From Candidatus Uabimicrobium amorphum (lineage in GTDB: Bacteria > Planctomycetota > Uabimicrobiia > Uabimicrobiales > Uabimicrobiaceae), in NCBI RefSeq assembly GCF_009002475.1, contig NZ_AP019860.1, forward strand, positions 496,001 through 560,000: 64,000 nt of DNA. Direction: 5' to 3'. Under the pieces are notes generated by a model. That model searched no databases, was not told where the DNA came from, and saw only the letters and a list, made by a program, of their open reading frames with translations. Both the position numbers and the translations under genes were made by a program. Positions 53,311-62,269 of this stretch are shown in pieces. Numbering within the stretch: position 1 is the stretch's first letter; the number at the start of each line of letters is the position of its first letter.

Positions 53311-53970
53311 GTAATTTAAGGTCCTAAAAAAGATTAAGGTTTACATGAACTTGTTTGGAGAGGTGTATAGAAAGGGTGTTTTGAAAGTTCTTCGGGATCT
53401 GTTGTGTTTCAATAATTTGAGTATTTTATACAAAGAAAAACTTTTGTCAAGAAAAATTTTGCGAAAATTAACTTCATAAATTTAAAATGTTACTTGACTC
53501 TATTTTAAATTTATGATTTCATATTTTTTACACTTGTGTAAGTTTAAATAATTAGATTTTACATAGTTGCAAAAAATGGAAAAAAATTTTGTTTTTTTGT
53601 AACTATATATCATACTTATATCTAAAAGCACATACTCGTAAGAGTAAAGTTTAGTTATTTTTGACTTACTAGCGTTTATAAGATGGGATTTATGGGCACG
53701 TCCATAAACATAATCATCCAAAAATGTAAACCCTTCCATTAAATACTCTTATGATATTTGGATATAAGTTTTTTTTGCGAATTCTCATAGGTTGAGAACT
53801 AGCTGCAACAAAAATGAAGGTTCTTAAATGTGTTACGGCAAAGGTGACATCATTGAAAAACCTAATATATTTTAGCTCATGTGTTTGCCCAGAGTTAGAA
53901 AATGGCATTAGAGGCTAAATTAGAGGGCCATTTTTTCTAACGAAGATTCTTACTAAAGGTTGAAGGAGTT
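53311..53970. other. AT-rich interval with a decayed gene
   Basis: About 660 bases lie between coaE and the acyl-CoA synthetase gene. The first 160 bases hold nothing recognisable. An A/T inverted repeat (53475-53488 with 53502-53515) follows, then the LytTR remnant (53500-53908). The last 60 bases hold the leader of the next gene (TGAAGGAG at its start). Confidence 0.55.
53500..53908 (-). pseudogene. LytTR DNA-binding domain protein, frameshifted remnant
   Basis: Two overlapping minus-strand frames together read as one stand-alone LytTR domain. The first (from 53908) gives TGQTHELKYIRFFNDV-like text then LRTFIFVAASSQPMRIRKK. The second gives EYLMEGFTFLDDYVYGRAHK followed by SHLINASKSKITKLYSYEYV, the conserved R-H-x-S-x-x-(V/I)-N core. 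The frames join at an A8 tract (T run 53769-53776 on the plus strand): dropping one A continues RKKTYIQIS into the second frame. A TAA (53749-53751) still interrupts it. So at least one indel and one nonsense change are present. Confidence 0.5.
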
Positions 53971-55713
53971 ATGACAGAAAAAAATAACTTACTGGGCTAT
54001 ATTTTATGTACCCCACAGGAAGAAAATCGGGTCTTCTGCCGCGAATTGGATGATAAACGCAACATAAACGAATATACATACAAAAATTTACTCCTATCTT
54101 CTTACAATTTTGGAAAATCCATAGAGGGTAGTGATGTAGGTGAGTATATTCCGTTGTTTTTGGATACTTCCTACGATTTTCTTCGTTCTTTTTTCGGTGT
54201 TTTGTCTGCTCAAAAAGTATGCGTTCCTCTTCACACAATAGCAAATGAAGACGCGATAACACATATTTTGCGAAAAGTGCGCGCCAAATCTATTATCGTT
54301 ACCAAACCATGCTTGTATAAAAAACTGGCACAAATTGAATATGTTCAAGAACACATCCACACCATTTTTTGCTCTTCAGAGGTTATTGAACAAAAAGCTT
54401 TGCCGTGTCAGCATATAGACCTTTTCGAAATTTTCAATCGTGAAGCGTCAACGGAGGAAGCTCTTTCAAGTATTGGACAGGTAGTAGAAAACAGCAATCC
54501 TGATGATCTAATGCAAATTGTATTTACTTCTGGTACTACAGGAGAACCCAAAGGGGCTATGCTAAGCCACCGTAATTTAATTTCCTGCGTTGTACGTGCC
54601 GGAGATCATTTGAGTATTGATCATACATTTCGCACTCTGACATTCTTACCTTTAAGCCATGTTATGGCTCAAAATGAAGTTTTTATCGCCCTAACAAAGC
54701 GGGCCCTCGTCCAGATCGTTGGACGCGATCACTTATTACACGGTTTACGTAATTTTCAACCCAATATCTTGGTAGCAGTGCCACGCGTTTATGAAGCTGT
54801 TTACAATGGAATACAACGCAAACTGCGCAAAAAAGATTTTATGAGAAAGCTGTTACAGCGCTGTGTGAATACGTACCACAAATACAAGGAAGCTTCTTTA
54901 CTCGGAAAAATGTACCATGGACTTTTTGTACACACCATCGGTAGCGTAATTACGTCTAAAATTCGCAAGAATATAGGACAGTTCAAAATACTTGTTACCG
55001 CAGGGGCAGCTTGTCCACAACATATTTACGATTTTTTTGAAGCAATTGGTATGCCACTCACCAATGCGCAAGGCTTAACTGAAGTTTCAGGTGCAATTGT
55101 TTATAACGAGCCGAGCAAAACTCATAAAGGTTCTATTGGTTACCCACTAAAAGGTGTTGAAGCGAAAATAGCGGAAGACGGTGAAATTTTATTCAAAGGT
55201 GATCCTGTATTCAGCGGTTATTTCGAGGAACCTGATTTAAACAAGCTTACTTTACGCGAAGGAGGCTGGTTCAAAACGGGTGATCTCGGCCGTAAAGAGA
55301 TTATTAATGGTAAAGAATACCTATTCCTCTTAGGTCGTAAAAAAGAAATATTAGTTCTATCATCTGGACTAAATATTCCTCCAGCACAAATAGAAGAACG
55401 AATCTTGCAGTCAGGTCAAGAAATTATTCAACAAGCCATGGTTGTCGGTGATGGAGAACCTCGATTGGGTGCTCTTGTCGTACCACAGGATGATCATTTC
55501 AATAATCCGAATATTCGTGAAGAGATTTCAAAGATCATTCGCCAAGTGAACATGCAAATGGACGCCAGCGAAAAAATAGATAATTTTGAGATAATTCGCG
55601 AACCATTTACTGTTGAAAACGGTATGTTGACTCCAACAATGAAGATTCGCCGTCCAGTTGTGTTCCAACGTTACAAAGACGTTATTGGACAACTGTATGG
55701 TACTACAGGTTAG
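53971..55713 (+). CDS. AMP-dependent long-chain acyl-CoA synthetase
   Basis: A 580-residue adenylate-forming enzyme activating fatty acids or related acids to acyl-CoA via acyl-AMP. Motifs: QIVFTSGTTGEPKGAMLSH (P-loop, about residues 185-203), TFLPLSHVMAQNE, LVTAGAA, NAQGLTEVSGA, GGWFKTGDLG and LFLLGRKKEILVLSSGLNI (with the C-terminal Lys region). Its length and the FACS-like linker fit the FadD15 or eukaryote-like long-chain group. There is no signal peptide; it is likely membrane-associated. The ATG follows TGAAGGAG. A bidirectional terminator follows. Confidence 0.92.
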   Translation: MTEKNNLLGYILCTPQEENRVFCRELDDKRNINEYTYKNLLLSSYNFGKSIEGSDVGEYIPLFLDTSYDFLRSFFGVLSAQKVCVPLHTIANEDAITHILRKVRAKSIIVTKPCLYKKLAQIEYVQEHIHTIFCSSEVIEQKALPCQHIDLFEIFNREASTEEALSSIGQVVENSNPDDLMQIVFTSGTTGEPKGAMLSHRNLISCVVRAGDHLSIDHTFRTLTFLPLSHVMAQNEVFIALTKRALVQIVGRDHLLHGLRNFQPNILVAVPRVYEAVYNGIQRKLRKKDFMRKLLQRCVNTYHKYKEASLLGKMYHGLFVHTIGSVITSKIRKNIGQFKILVTAGAACPQHIYDFFEAIGMPLTNAQGLTEVSGAIVYNEPSKTHKGSIGYPLKGVEAKIAEDGEILFKGDPVFSGYFEEPDLNKLTLREGGWFKTGDLGRKEIINGKEYLFLLGRKKEILVLSSGLNIPPAQIEERILQSGQEIIQQAMVVGDGEPRLGALVVPQDDHFNNPNIREEISKIIRQVNMQMDASEKIDNFEIIREPFTVENGMLTPTMKIRRPVVFQRYKDVIGQLYGTTG

Positions 55714-55730
55714 TTCTTTTAACTTTAAAA

Positions 55731-55762
55731 ATAAAGCCCTCCTAGTGAGGGCTTTTTTTTGT
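55731..55762. terminator. Bidirectional intrinsic terminator
   Basis: Stem AGCCCTC/GAGGGCT (55735-55741 with 55747-55753), 5-nt loop, T8 on the plus side and A-rich on the left, between convergent genes. It overlaps the 3' end of rpe. Confidence 0.87.
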
Positions 55763-56419
55763 TGATAACCCGTATAATACATCTCTAAGATTTTGTATTG
55801 TGTTAGAAATTTGATTGCTTTTGAATATATACGAACCTGCCACAAAAATGTTTGCACCTGCCTCAGCAGCTTTTAGTGCTGTTTCACCATTGATACCCCC
55901 GTCAACCTGTATGTATTTCGGGCAATCCGGCATTTTTCGCAATTGAATAATTTTTTCTAAAATTTTTTCAATAAATTTTTGTCCACCAAATCCAGGCTCC
56001 ACACTCATCACCAAAACCATGTCCAAATCCGCTAGGTATGGAGTGATGGTATCTATGTCGGTGTTGGGTTTTATGGCAATGGCCGCTTTGCAATTGTATT
56101 CTTTTATTTTTTTGATAATGTCTGCGGCGCAATCGGTGGCTTCTATATGAAAACTTAACCACTGGCAACCTATACGCAAAAAATCTTCTATGTAGCGTTC
56201 AGGACGATCAATCATTAAATGTACATCAAACGGCATCTGTGTTGTTTCGCGAATACATTTGACGACACAAGGGCCAAAAGTGATATTTTTAACAAATTGA
56301 CCATCCATAACATCTAGGTGCAAAATATCTGCCCCGGCTTTCTCTACTGTGGCAATTTCCTGTTGTAAACAGGCAAAGTTTGCCGATAGCAGTGAGGGGG
56401 CAATGAGCATTTCATCCAT
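55742..56419 (-). CDS. rpe: Ribulose-phosphate 3-epimerase
   Basis: A 225-residue TIM-barrel enzyme of the pentose phosphate pathway interconverting ribulose- and xylulose-5-phosphate. Signatures: IAPSLLSANFACLQQEI, HLDVMDGQFVKNITFGP, PFDVHLMIDRPERYIEDF, MSVEPGFGGQKFI and VDGGINGETALKAAEAG. The metal-binding His and Asp residues are present and the length is standard. It lies 10 bp after the M48-TerB gene on the same strand and is probably co-transcribed. Confidence 0.96.
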   Translation of the reverse strand: MDEMLIAPSLLSANFACLQQEIATVEKAGADILHLDVMDGQFVKNITFGPCVVKCIRETTQMPFDVHLMIDRPERYIEDFLRIGCQWLSFHIEATDCAADIIKKIKEYNCKAAIAIKPNTDIDTITPYLADLDMVLVMSVEPGFGGQKFIEKILEKIIQLRKMPDCPKYIQVDGGINGETALKAAEAGANIFVAGSYIFKSNQISNTIQNLRDVLYGLSTKKSPH

Positions 56420-56428
56420 AACGTTCTC

Positions 56429-57754
56429 CTAAAAACGCGGTGCAAAACCACTATGACGTAAATTTTCTAAAAACAAGCGATTCGCTTCAATTTCATGCAT
56501 ACCCAAATGTTCGACTGCGATATCCATTAAAAAATTAATTTCCTTGTGATTGAGTGCATGGTCGGCGATGACAATACGGCATAAGTAATAAAAAATGGAA
56601 TAGCGTTCTTCTGGATCGGCCTCTAGAAGACAGAAAATAGCACCGATAAGAATTTCTTTTAGCCCTTTTTTGCTGCGCACTTGTTTTTGGATATTTTCCA
56701 AAAATACCTTTGGTCGCGCGGTAAATTTAGCCAGATACTCTACAATTTCATCATTTTCCTCCATGGAAATCTTATCGTCAAGACCTGCGAGTAGGATACC
56801 ACCTGCGGCAACCACCATGGAACGATAGTAATCTCTTTGATTGGTCGGAAATAACTCCATTAAGTCCAAAAGCCCTTGCATTTCCTTGCTGAGTTCTTTG
56901 TCATTTTTGACAACTTTACCTGAAGAAGCATATTGCGTATAGACTTTTGACTCGCTAAATAGTTGTATTGCCTTTACGCGAACAGGGTTTGAGGGATGAG
57001 AGCTGTGAAATAAGATTTGAAACTCTCCGCGGCGCGCTTGCTCTAACATCTCGTCCATTTTGTGCATAAAAGCTTTGGCATTTAAATTGACTTTTTCTAA
57101 GCTAATGCCTGAGGAAAGTTTGAAAAAGTTGGTAATACAACTTTCAATACATGGAGAAGCAATAAATCCCATGCGGTCAGCCGAAATTTCCGCAAACTTC
57201 TCCCACAGCGAAATCAAGTTCTGTATGGAGATAGGTATAAAGCGCTCTTCTTCGAAAAGGTAGTGTATTAAACGACGAATTTCTGCTGTCTTGTAAATTA
57301 AGTGTCCAATTTCGTGGCCGATGACAAACTTCAACTCTTTTTCACCGAAACTTTCCACCAATCCCGAGTTGATCACCACCACATGGCTGTTGTCCCCCTC
57401 ACCTTTCATAAAAGCCGCGGCATTGACTTGTGGATCATTGGTAATGAAAAAGTTAACAGGTTCCGTAAATTGCAAAGTATCGAGAACTTCCTGGCACATT
57501 TTAAATAGTCCTGGAGAAAGATCTTTGTCAATATGAAAGCTATGTCCAGAGAACACCGAGTGCCAGTAGTCTTTACGCAACTGAAAACGACATTTTTCGA
57601 TAATAGGTTCAATGACATCGGCATGAAGAAGCGTACGCAATTTATCTCCCACAAGAGCTTCTTCTTTAAAGCGCATTGCTTTCCAAAATTCTTCGGCCTT
57701 TATTTTTTTATTTTTTGCCGTAGTTTTTTTTGAAGATGTTTTCTTCTTTGTCAT
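56429..57754 (-). CDS. M48-type metallopeptidase fused to a TerB-like domain
   Basis: A 441-residue protein without signal peptide or membrane helix, starting with a basic Lys/Thr tail. The M48 zinc motif is VIGHEIGHLIY, with the third ligand in EKFAEISADRMGF. A second part (about 315-435) has the TerB pattern of acidic helices around LLAGLDDKISMEENDEIVEYL and VIADHALNHKEINFL. It is likely a cytoplasmic protease of the Oma1/HtpX-like superfamily, regulated through TerB, a domain often tied to phage or stress response. It lies 5 bp after the pseudokinase-TPR gene, implying joint function. Confidence 0.85.
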   Translation of the reverse strand: MTKKKTSSKKTTAKNKKIKAEEFWKAMRFKEEALVGDKLRTLLHADVIEPIIEKCRFQLRKDYWHSVFSGHSFHIDKDLSPGLFKMCQEVLDTLQFTEPVNFFITNDPQVNAAAFMKGEGDNSHVVVINSGLVESFGEKELKFVIGHEIGHLIYKTAEIRRLIHYLFEEERFIPISIQNLISLWEKFAEISADRMGFIASPCIESCITNFFKLSSGISLEKVNLNAKAFMHKMDEMLEQARRGEFQILFHSSHPSNPVRVKAIQLFSESKVYTQYASSGKVVKNDKELSKEMQGLLDLMELFPTNQRDYYRSMVVAAGGILLAGLDDKISMEENDEIVEYLAKFTARPKVFLENIQKQVRSKKGLKEILIGAIFCLLEADPEERYSIFYYLCRIVIADHALNHKEINFLMDIAVEHLGMHEIEANRLFLENLRHSGFAPRF

Positions 57755-57759
57755 AACAT

Positions 57760-59223
57760 TTATCCTTTTAATTTTTCGTTCGCTAATGCTAGTTTGGCTT
57801 TAATTTCTTCGTTATCATTTTCCAGATCAAATGCTTTTTGATAGTCTTTTTGTGCATTTTCATATTCGCAAACCGCGAAGTAGACATCGCCTCGGTCAAT
57901 ATATGCGGGAACACAGTCTTCCTCTAGGGCAATCAGCTTTGAGAACACAGTTATTGCTTTGTCATACAACTCTTTTTCTTTGTAAATGCTCCCCAGGCTT
58001 GCGTAGCAAAAGGGCATGTCGCGGTCAAGGTGTATGGCTTTTTCAAAAAAAGCGATCGCTTTGTCAAATTCTCGTCGTTGCGAATAAATTTCTCCTAGAT
58101 TTTCGTGAGCGCGTGGGTCAAGATCGTTGACCGATATCGCTTGATGATAGCATTTTTCGGCTTCTTCTGATTTATCCATTTCTTGTAATGTCAGCCCTTT
58201 ATACAGATGCGCTTCATATAAGTTGTTGTCGAGAGAAAGAGCTTTGTCAAAGTCTTTTAATGCATATTGGTAGGCTGAATTGCCGTAGAGCTTGATGCCT
58301 AAATGCAAAAAAGAACGCGCGGACTTCTCACGACGCATGTGTTGCTCTATCTCGCGCAATTTATCTGTCCATATGTCGAGTGCTTTCTGATCGCAAATGG
58401 ATGGTAGACTCTTGAGTTGCTCGTGAAGAGAAGACAGTAGTTCGTTCAAGGTCTTTTGTGTTGTGGCAAAATCATCTTGCTTTTCCATTGCGGTTTGTGA
58501 AGTATGATGGCGATCTACCCCCAATGAGGGTTCGATTCCCAAATCTCCTACTTTTAAGCTGAATGTATTGTTTTTTGCAATCAAAAGTAGATTCGAAAAT
58601 TTTAGATTACCATGCTCCAGAGATTCGACTTGCATTTTTTCATTATAAATTTTCAATTGATGAATTTTGCGTACGGCAGAACACAAATGCAAAGAGAGTT
58701 TTACACGCTCTAGGAGGTTTTCTTTCTGGGTAACAATATAGTCCGCTAGGTTAATTGCGGCGTACGGCATGGTAAAGTACGGTACTTCTTCTACGGAGTT
58801 TTGCTCTATTTGTTCCTCGTCTAAAAGGCTTTGTAGATTATAACGACTAATGATCCCCGTTGTTTCCATTTTTAGAATATTCGGGTGAGAAATTTTTTTG
58901 AGTATGGCTAATTTTTCTAAAAATTTTTCGGTGTTTACTTCGCGAAGTTTATAGAGTACTTTTAAGGCTTTGGGGTAACCTAATTCGTTTTTTATCTCCC
59001 AAACTCCGCCAAGACTACCACTACCGAGAAACCGTACAATCTCAATTTTTTTTCTATTAATCGTCAAAAATTTATTTTTGAATTTCGCTGCCATAAATAC
59101 ACTTTCTAAGGATGCGGTTATATCAACTACATCTTGGAATAAGACTTTTTTATGGGTTAAAGCCGCTATTATATGATAAAGTTTTCGTTGTGTCATTAAT
59201 AACTTTGTTGTTACATCCATCAT
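57760..59223 (-). CDS. Kinase-like protein without catalytic Asp, with C-terminal TPR repeats
   Basis: A 487-residue protein. Residues about 55-280 match a Ser/Thr kinase fold: FLGSGSLGGVWEIK, ALKVLYK, but the catalytic loop reads LEHGNLKFSNLLL, so the HRD Asp is Asn-replaced (HGN). The DFG-equivalent reads VGDLGIEPS. Phosphotransfer is therefore doubtful. Residues about 300-487 hold about five TPR repeats (YALKDFDKALSLDNNLYEAH, AIAFFEKAIHLD), a protein-binding scaffold. It may bind ATP and recruit partners. No clear Shine-Dalgarno is seen; a run of GGG hexamers lies just upstream. It is divergent from an intact kinase gene. Confidence 0.83.
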   Translation of the reverse strand: MMDVTTKLLMTQRKLYHIIAALTHKKVLFQDVVDITASLESVFMAAKFKNKFLTINRKKIEIVRFLGSGSLGGVWEIKNELGYPKALKVLYKLREVNTEKFLEKLAILKKISHPNILKMETTGIISRYNLQSLLDEEQIEQNSVEEVPYFTMPYAAINLADYIVTQKENLLERVKLSLHLCSAVRKIHQLKIYNEKMQVESLEHGNLKFSNLLLIAKNNTFSLKVGDLGIEPSLGVDRHHTSQTAMEKQDDFATTQKTLNELLSSLHEQLKSLPSICDQKALDIWTDKLREIEQHMRREKSARSFLHLGIKLYGNSAYQYALKDFDKALSLDNNLYEAHLYKGLTLQEMDKSEEAEKCYHQAISVNDLDPRAHENLGEIYSQRREFDKAIAFFEKAIHLDRDMPFCYASLGSIYKEKELYDKAITVFSKLIALEEDCVPAYIDRGDVYFAVCEYENAQKDYQKAFDLENDNEEIKAKLALANEKLKG

Positions 59224-59380
59224 CCCCGTTCCCGATCCCGAACCTGTTCCCGAACTTGTTTTAAAAAGCTTGTTACTTTATTGTTCTTTGCTTTTTTCCT
59301 TTGTGAGTAATAATCTTGAAGAATTATCATGAAGTCCTTTTATTTCGGGAACGGGAACGGGAGCGGGATCGGGTTCGATC
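59224..59380. repeat. Inverted pair of GGGNNC hexanucleotide arrays in the divergent promoter region
   Basis: At 59346-59380 the bases read as successive hexamers GGGAAC, GGGAAC, GGGAGC, GGGATC, GGGTTC. At 59224-59258 the complementary pattern occurs (CCCGTT/CCCGAT/CCCGAA/CTGTTC/CCGAAC). The two arrays are GC-rich and stand out from the AT-rich region; the 87 bases between them could form the loop of a long stem. The left array directly abuts the pseudokinase start codon. Confidence 0.7.
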
Positions 59381-59515
59381 TTTACGGATTTTTCCCAAAA
59401 CATAAAACCTATAACATTGACATAAACTCTATATTCTTGTAATATTATCTAAGGGATAAAATAAAATATCTTTGCTCGTCACACAAGCGCAGATTTCTTA
59501 AGGAAAATAACTACA

Positions 59516-62215
59516 ATGTCGGATGTCTTAATTGGAAAAGAAATTGGAGGAGCTGTTATTCTCGAATTTCTCGGTAAGGGTGCTATGGGAGAAGTTTACC
59601 GCGCCTACGATAGCAAATTGAACACTTCGGTTGCTATTAAAACTCTCAAAAAAGATCTTGTCGATTCTCCAGAGGTAATCGCGCGTTTTCGGCGCGAGGC
59701 CCAAGGACTACACAAGTTAAATAGCCCTTACGTCATCAAGGTTTGGGGAATTGGCGAGACCGAAGACATTCACTTTATCAAACTAGAGTACATTGACGGA
59801 GAAAGCCTTCGCGATTTTTTGGACGAAAATCTACCGGTGGCCTGTGAAACAGCTCTTATTATCCTACATCAGATCGTCAAAGGTTTAGAAGCTGCGCATA
59901 AAAAAGGCATTATTCACCGCGACATAAAGCCCGAAAATATTTTGATCAATCGCAAGGGACGTGCAAAAATTGCCGACTTGGGGATTGCCAAATTTCTAGA
60001 GAGTAGTACTCTAACCGTTGATGGTGCTATTATGGGGACTCCGTGGTATCTTTCCCCGGAACAAGTTGAAGGGGGAGAGGTAGATTCACGTACGGATATC
60101 TATTCGTTAGGCGTGATGTTTTTCTATATGATTACCGGAGAGTATCCTTTTTACGGACAGACAACACAACAACTTTTATATATGCGTTTACGCCCACGCA
60201 ACAATCCTCCTTCTCCCAAAAAAATATGCGAGGACGTTCCTTCCGAAGTAGAGCATCTTGCAATGAAGATGATGCAAAAAAATCGTGATCAACGCTATAA
60301 AAATACCACCGAGTTAAAGAGAGAAATAAAGCGTTTGTTGCTCAACTGCATCAAGATTTCTCCAGAAAAAACCCTAAACAAACTGCGTAGATACGAGGAA
60401 GAATGGCAAGAATTGTTGCGCGAATCTCTCGAAAAGGGAAATCTGGGGGACAAAGATAGTTTTGTCCCGTTTGCCACAAAGTTAATTACCAACAGCAGTA
60501 ATTTTGCGCAAAAACTCGAAGGGGCCAATCTACTCAAAAGTGTAAATTACAACATTAGCTCTCTCAATGAGGATGTTCAAATCTATTACTATCTGGTGAT
60601 GGAGCGCTACAAAGCACTTGAAGACTACGACACGGACAAAGTATTTGTATGTATCGATGAAATTTACGATATGTACGAAAGTGAAAAACCTGAACGGCAA
60701 AAGCGTTTAATGAGCTGGCTCAAGGAAAACCTTTCTTACTACTTAATTAATAAAAACCGCACAGTACGCAGAACATGTATTCGTATTCTAAAAAAACTAT
60801 ATCCCAATGATAACAAAACTTGGGAGTTATTTGACGAGTTACATTCTTTTGAAGATGGCAAACGTCTCGCGGCTATCGAAAAGCTAGACTCTTACAATTT
60901 TGATAACGATTATGCCGTGGATCTGTTGCGTGGATGTTTATGGGAAGAAGGAACGAAGGCGAAGAAAAAAATTATCCATGCCCTTTCGCAAAAAGATAAA
61001 GATTTTTACGAAATATGGGTGGAAAGCATTGAGTTGTTTAACCCTGATCCGAGTGTCAAACGTCGTGCCTTAGGGAACATTCTCAAATTGCAAAAAGAGC
61101 AAATTGAGTGGTTAAGACCGATTGTTTTAGATCTAATTAGTGACTTGAATCCCATGGTCATTAAAGATTTTTTCAGCAAACTAGATAAACAACATCAAAA
61201 TTCACTTCATTGTATGATTTCTATGTATTTTGGGCGTTTGCTGTTCGATATTTTAGCCAAAAATCATCGCGAGCCGGAAACAATGCAAAGCTTGGTCATT
61301 GGTTTTCAAAGCAGGGCCAATGAAGAGTTTGGCAATCTTGGTCCTAGCGCAAATGTGGAGTCGGAAGACGAAGTGTGGAAAGAGTGTTGGGACAGCAGTG
61401 AATTTCTAATGGACTTTTCTCTAGAACAATGGACTTCTCTCTCTTGGGAAAAACAAGTAGAGTATGCAAAAGCCTACCAGCAATGGTATGCCGAACAAAA
61501 CGGCTTACAAAGAGATGTGGAGCATGTGTTTGAGGATGTCAGTTTCGAATTGGTTCTCATTCCCCCAGGACGTTTTTTAATGGGATCTGCGGAAGATGAA
61601 GAGGGGCGGAAAAGCGGTGAAATACAGCATATTGCCACTGTGAAACGTCCAGTTTACGTTGCTAAATATCCCGTTACACAACGCCAGTGGTTTAAAATTA
61701 TGAAAAGCAACCCCTCTCACTTTCAAGGAGATTATCTACCAGTGGAAAGAGTCAGCTGGGAAAATGCCTACTCTTTTTGTGAAAAGGTTGGCTTGCGGCT
61801 TGTTGATGAGGAACAATGGGAATATGCTTGTCGTTCTGGAACAACATCAAAAAACTATTGGGGGAATGATGTTGTCGAGGAATATTTTTGGTACCAAGGA
61901 AACTCTGAAGATAAAACGCACGAAGTTGGAAAGAAAAAATGCAATCCTTTTGGCCTTCACGATATGATTGGCAATGTGTGGGAGTGGTGTGTGGATACAT
62001 ACAGTAACTACGAGACAAAAAGTACGGGAAATTCGGCCATGCTCGCCAATAAAGGTGTTAGCCAAATGTTGAAAGCTGTTCGCCCTGTTAAAGTTCAACG
62101 TGGCGGAAGTTGGTATGATAATATCGCGTCTTGTCGCTCTGCAAGTCGTAGTGGCTTGGGAGCAAAATACAGCAATAAAATTCTCGGTTTTCGTGTTGCC
62201 AAGAATATCAACTAG
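59516..62215 (+). CDS. Ser/Thr protein kinase with C-terminal FGE/SUMF1-like domain
   Basis: An 899-residue soluble protein. The kinase domain (about 10-275) is intact: LGKGAMGEVYRAYD, VAIKTLKK, IIHRDIKPENILINRKG, IADLGIAKF, GTPWYLSPEQ. A long helical middle (about 290-650) contains alpha-repeat-like units (RRTCIRILKKLYP). The C-terminus is a formylglycine-generating-enzyme fold: LIPPGRFLMGSAEDEEG, PVTQRQWFKIMKSNPSHFQG, PVERVSWENAYSFC, GLHDMIGNVWEWCVD, RGGSWYD and GFRVAKN. The two active-site Cys of true FGE are not assigned, so a sugar- or peptide-binding role is more likely. This fusion is typical of planctomycete and cyanobacterial kinases. Confidence 0.93.
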   Translation: MSDVLIGKEIGGAVILEFLGKGAMGEVYRAYDSKLNTSVAIKTLKKDLVDSPEVIARFRREAQGLHKLNSPYVIKVWGIGETEDIHFIKLEYIDGESLRDFLDENLPVACETALIILHQIVKGLEAAHKKGIIHRDIKPENILINRKGRAKIADLGIAKFLESSTLTVDGAIMGTPWYLSPEQVEGGEVDSRTDIYSLGVMFFYMITGEYPFYGQTTQQLLYMRLRPRNNPPSPKKICEDVPSEVEHLAMKMMQKNRDQRYKNTTELKREIKRLLLNCIKISPEKTLNKLRRYEEEWQELLRESLEKGNLGDKDSFVPFATKLITNSSNFAQKLEGANLLKSVNYNISSLNEDVQIYYYLVMERYKALEDYDTDKVFVCIDEIYDMYESEKPERQKRLMSWLKENLSYYLINKNRTVRRTCIRILKKLYPNDNKTWELFDELHSFEDGKRLAAIEKLDSYNFDNDYAVDLLRGCLWEEGTKAKKKIIHALSQKDKDFYEIWVESIELFNPDPSVKRRALGNILKLQKEQIEWLRPIVLDLISDLNPMVIKDFFSKLDKQHQNSLHCMISMYFGRLLFDILAKNHREPETMQSLVIGFQSRANEEFGNLGPSANVESEDEVWKECWDSSEFLMDFSLEQWTSLSWEKQVEYAKAYQQWYAEQNGLQRDVEHVFEDVSFELVLIPPGRFLMGSAEDEEGRKSGEIQHIATVKRPVYVAKYPVTQRQWFKIMKSNPSHFQGDYLPVERVSWENAYSFCEKVGLRLVDEEQWEYACRSGTTSKNYWGNDVVEEYFWYQGNSEDKTHEVGKKKCNPFGLHDMIGNVWEWCVDTYSNYETKSTGNSAMLANKGVSQMLKAVRPVKVQRGGSWYDNIASCRSASRSGLGAKYSNKILGFRVAKNIN

Positions 62216-62269
62216 ATAGCAGAAGACGACATTGGTGCGATGCCCCCACATCAGTGCTGCGCACTGATT

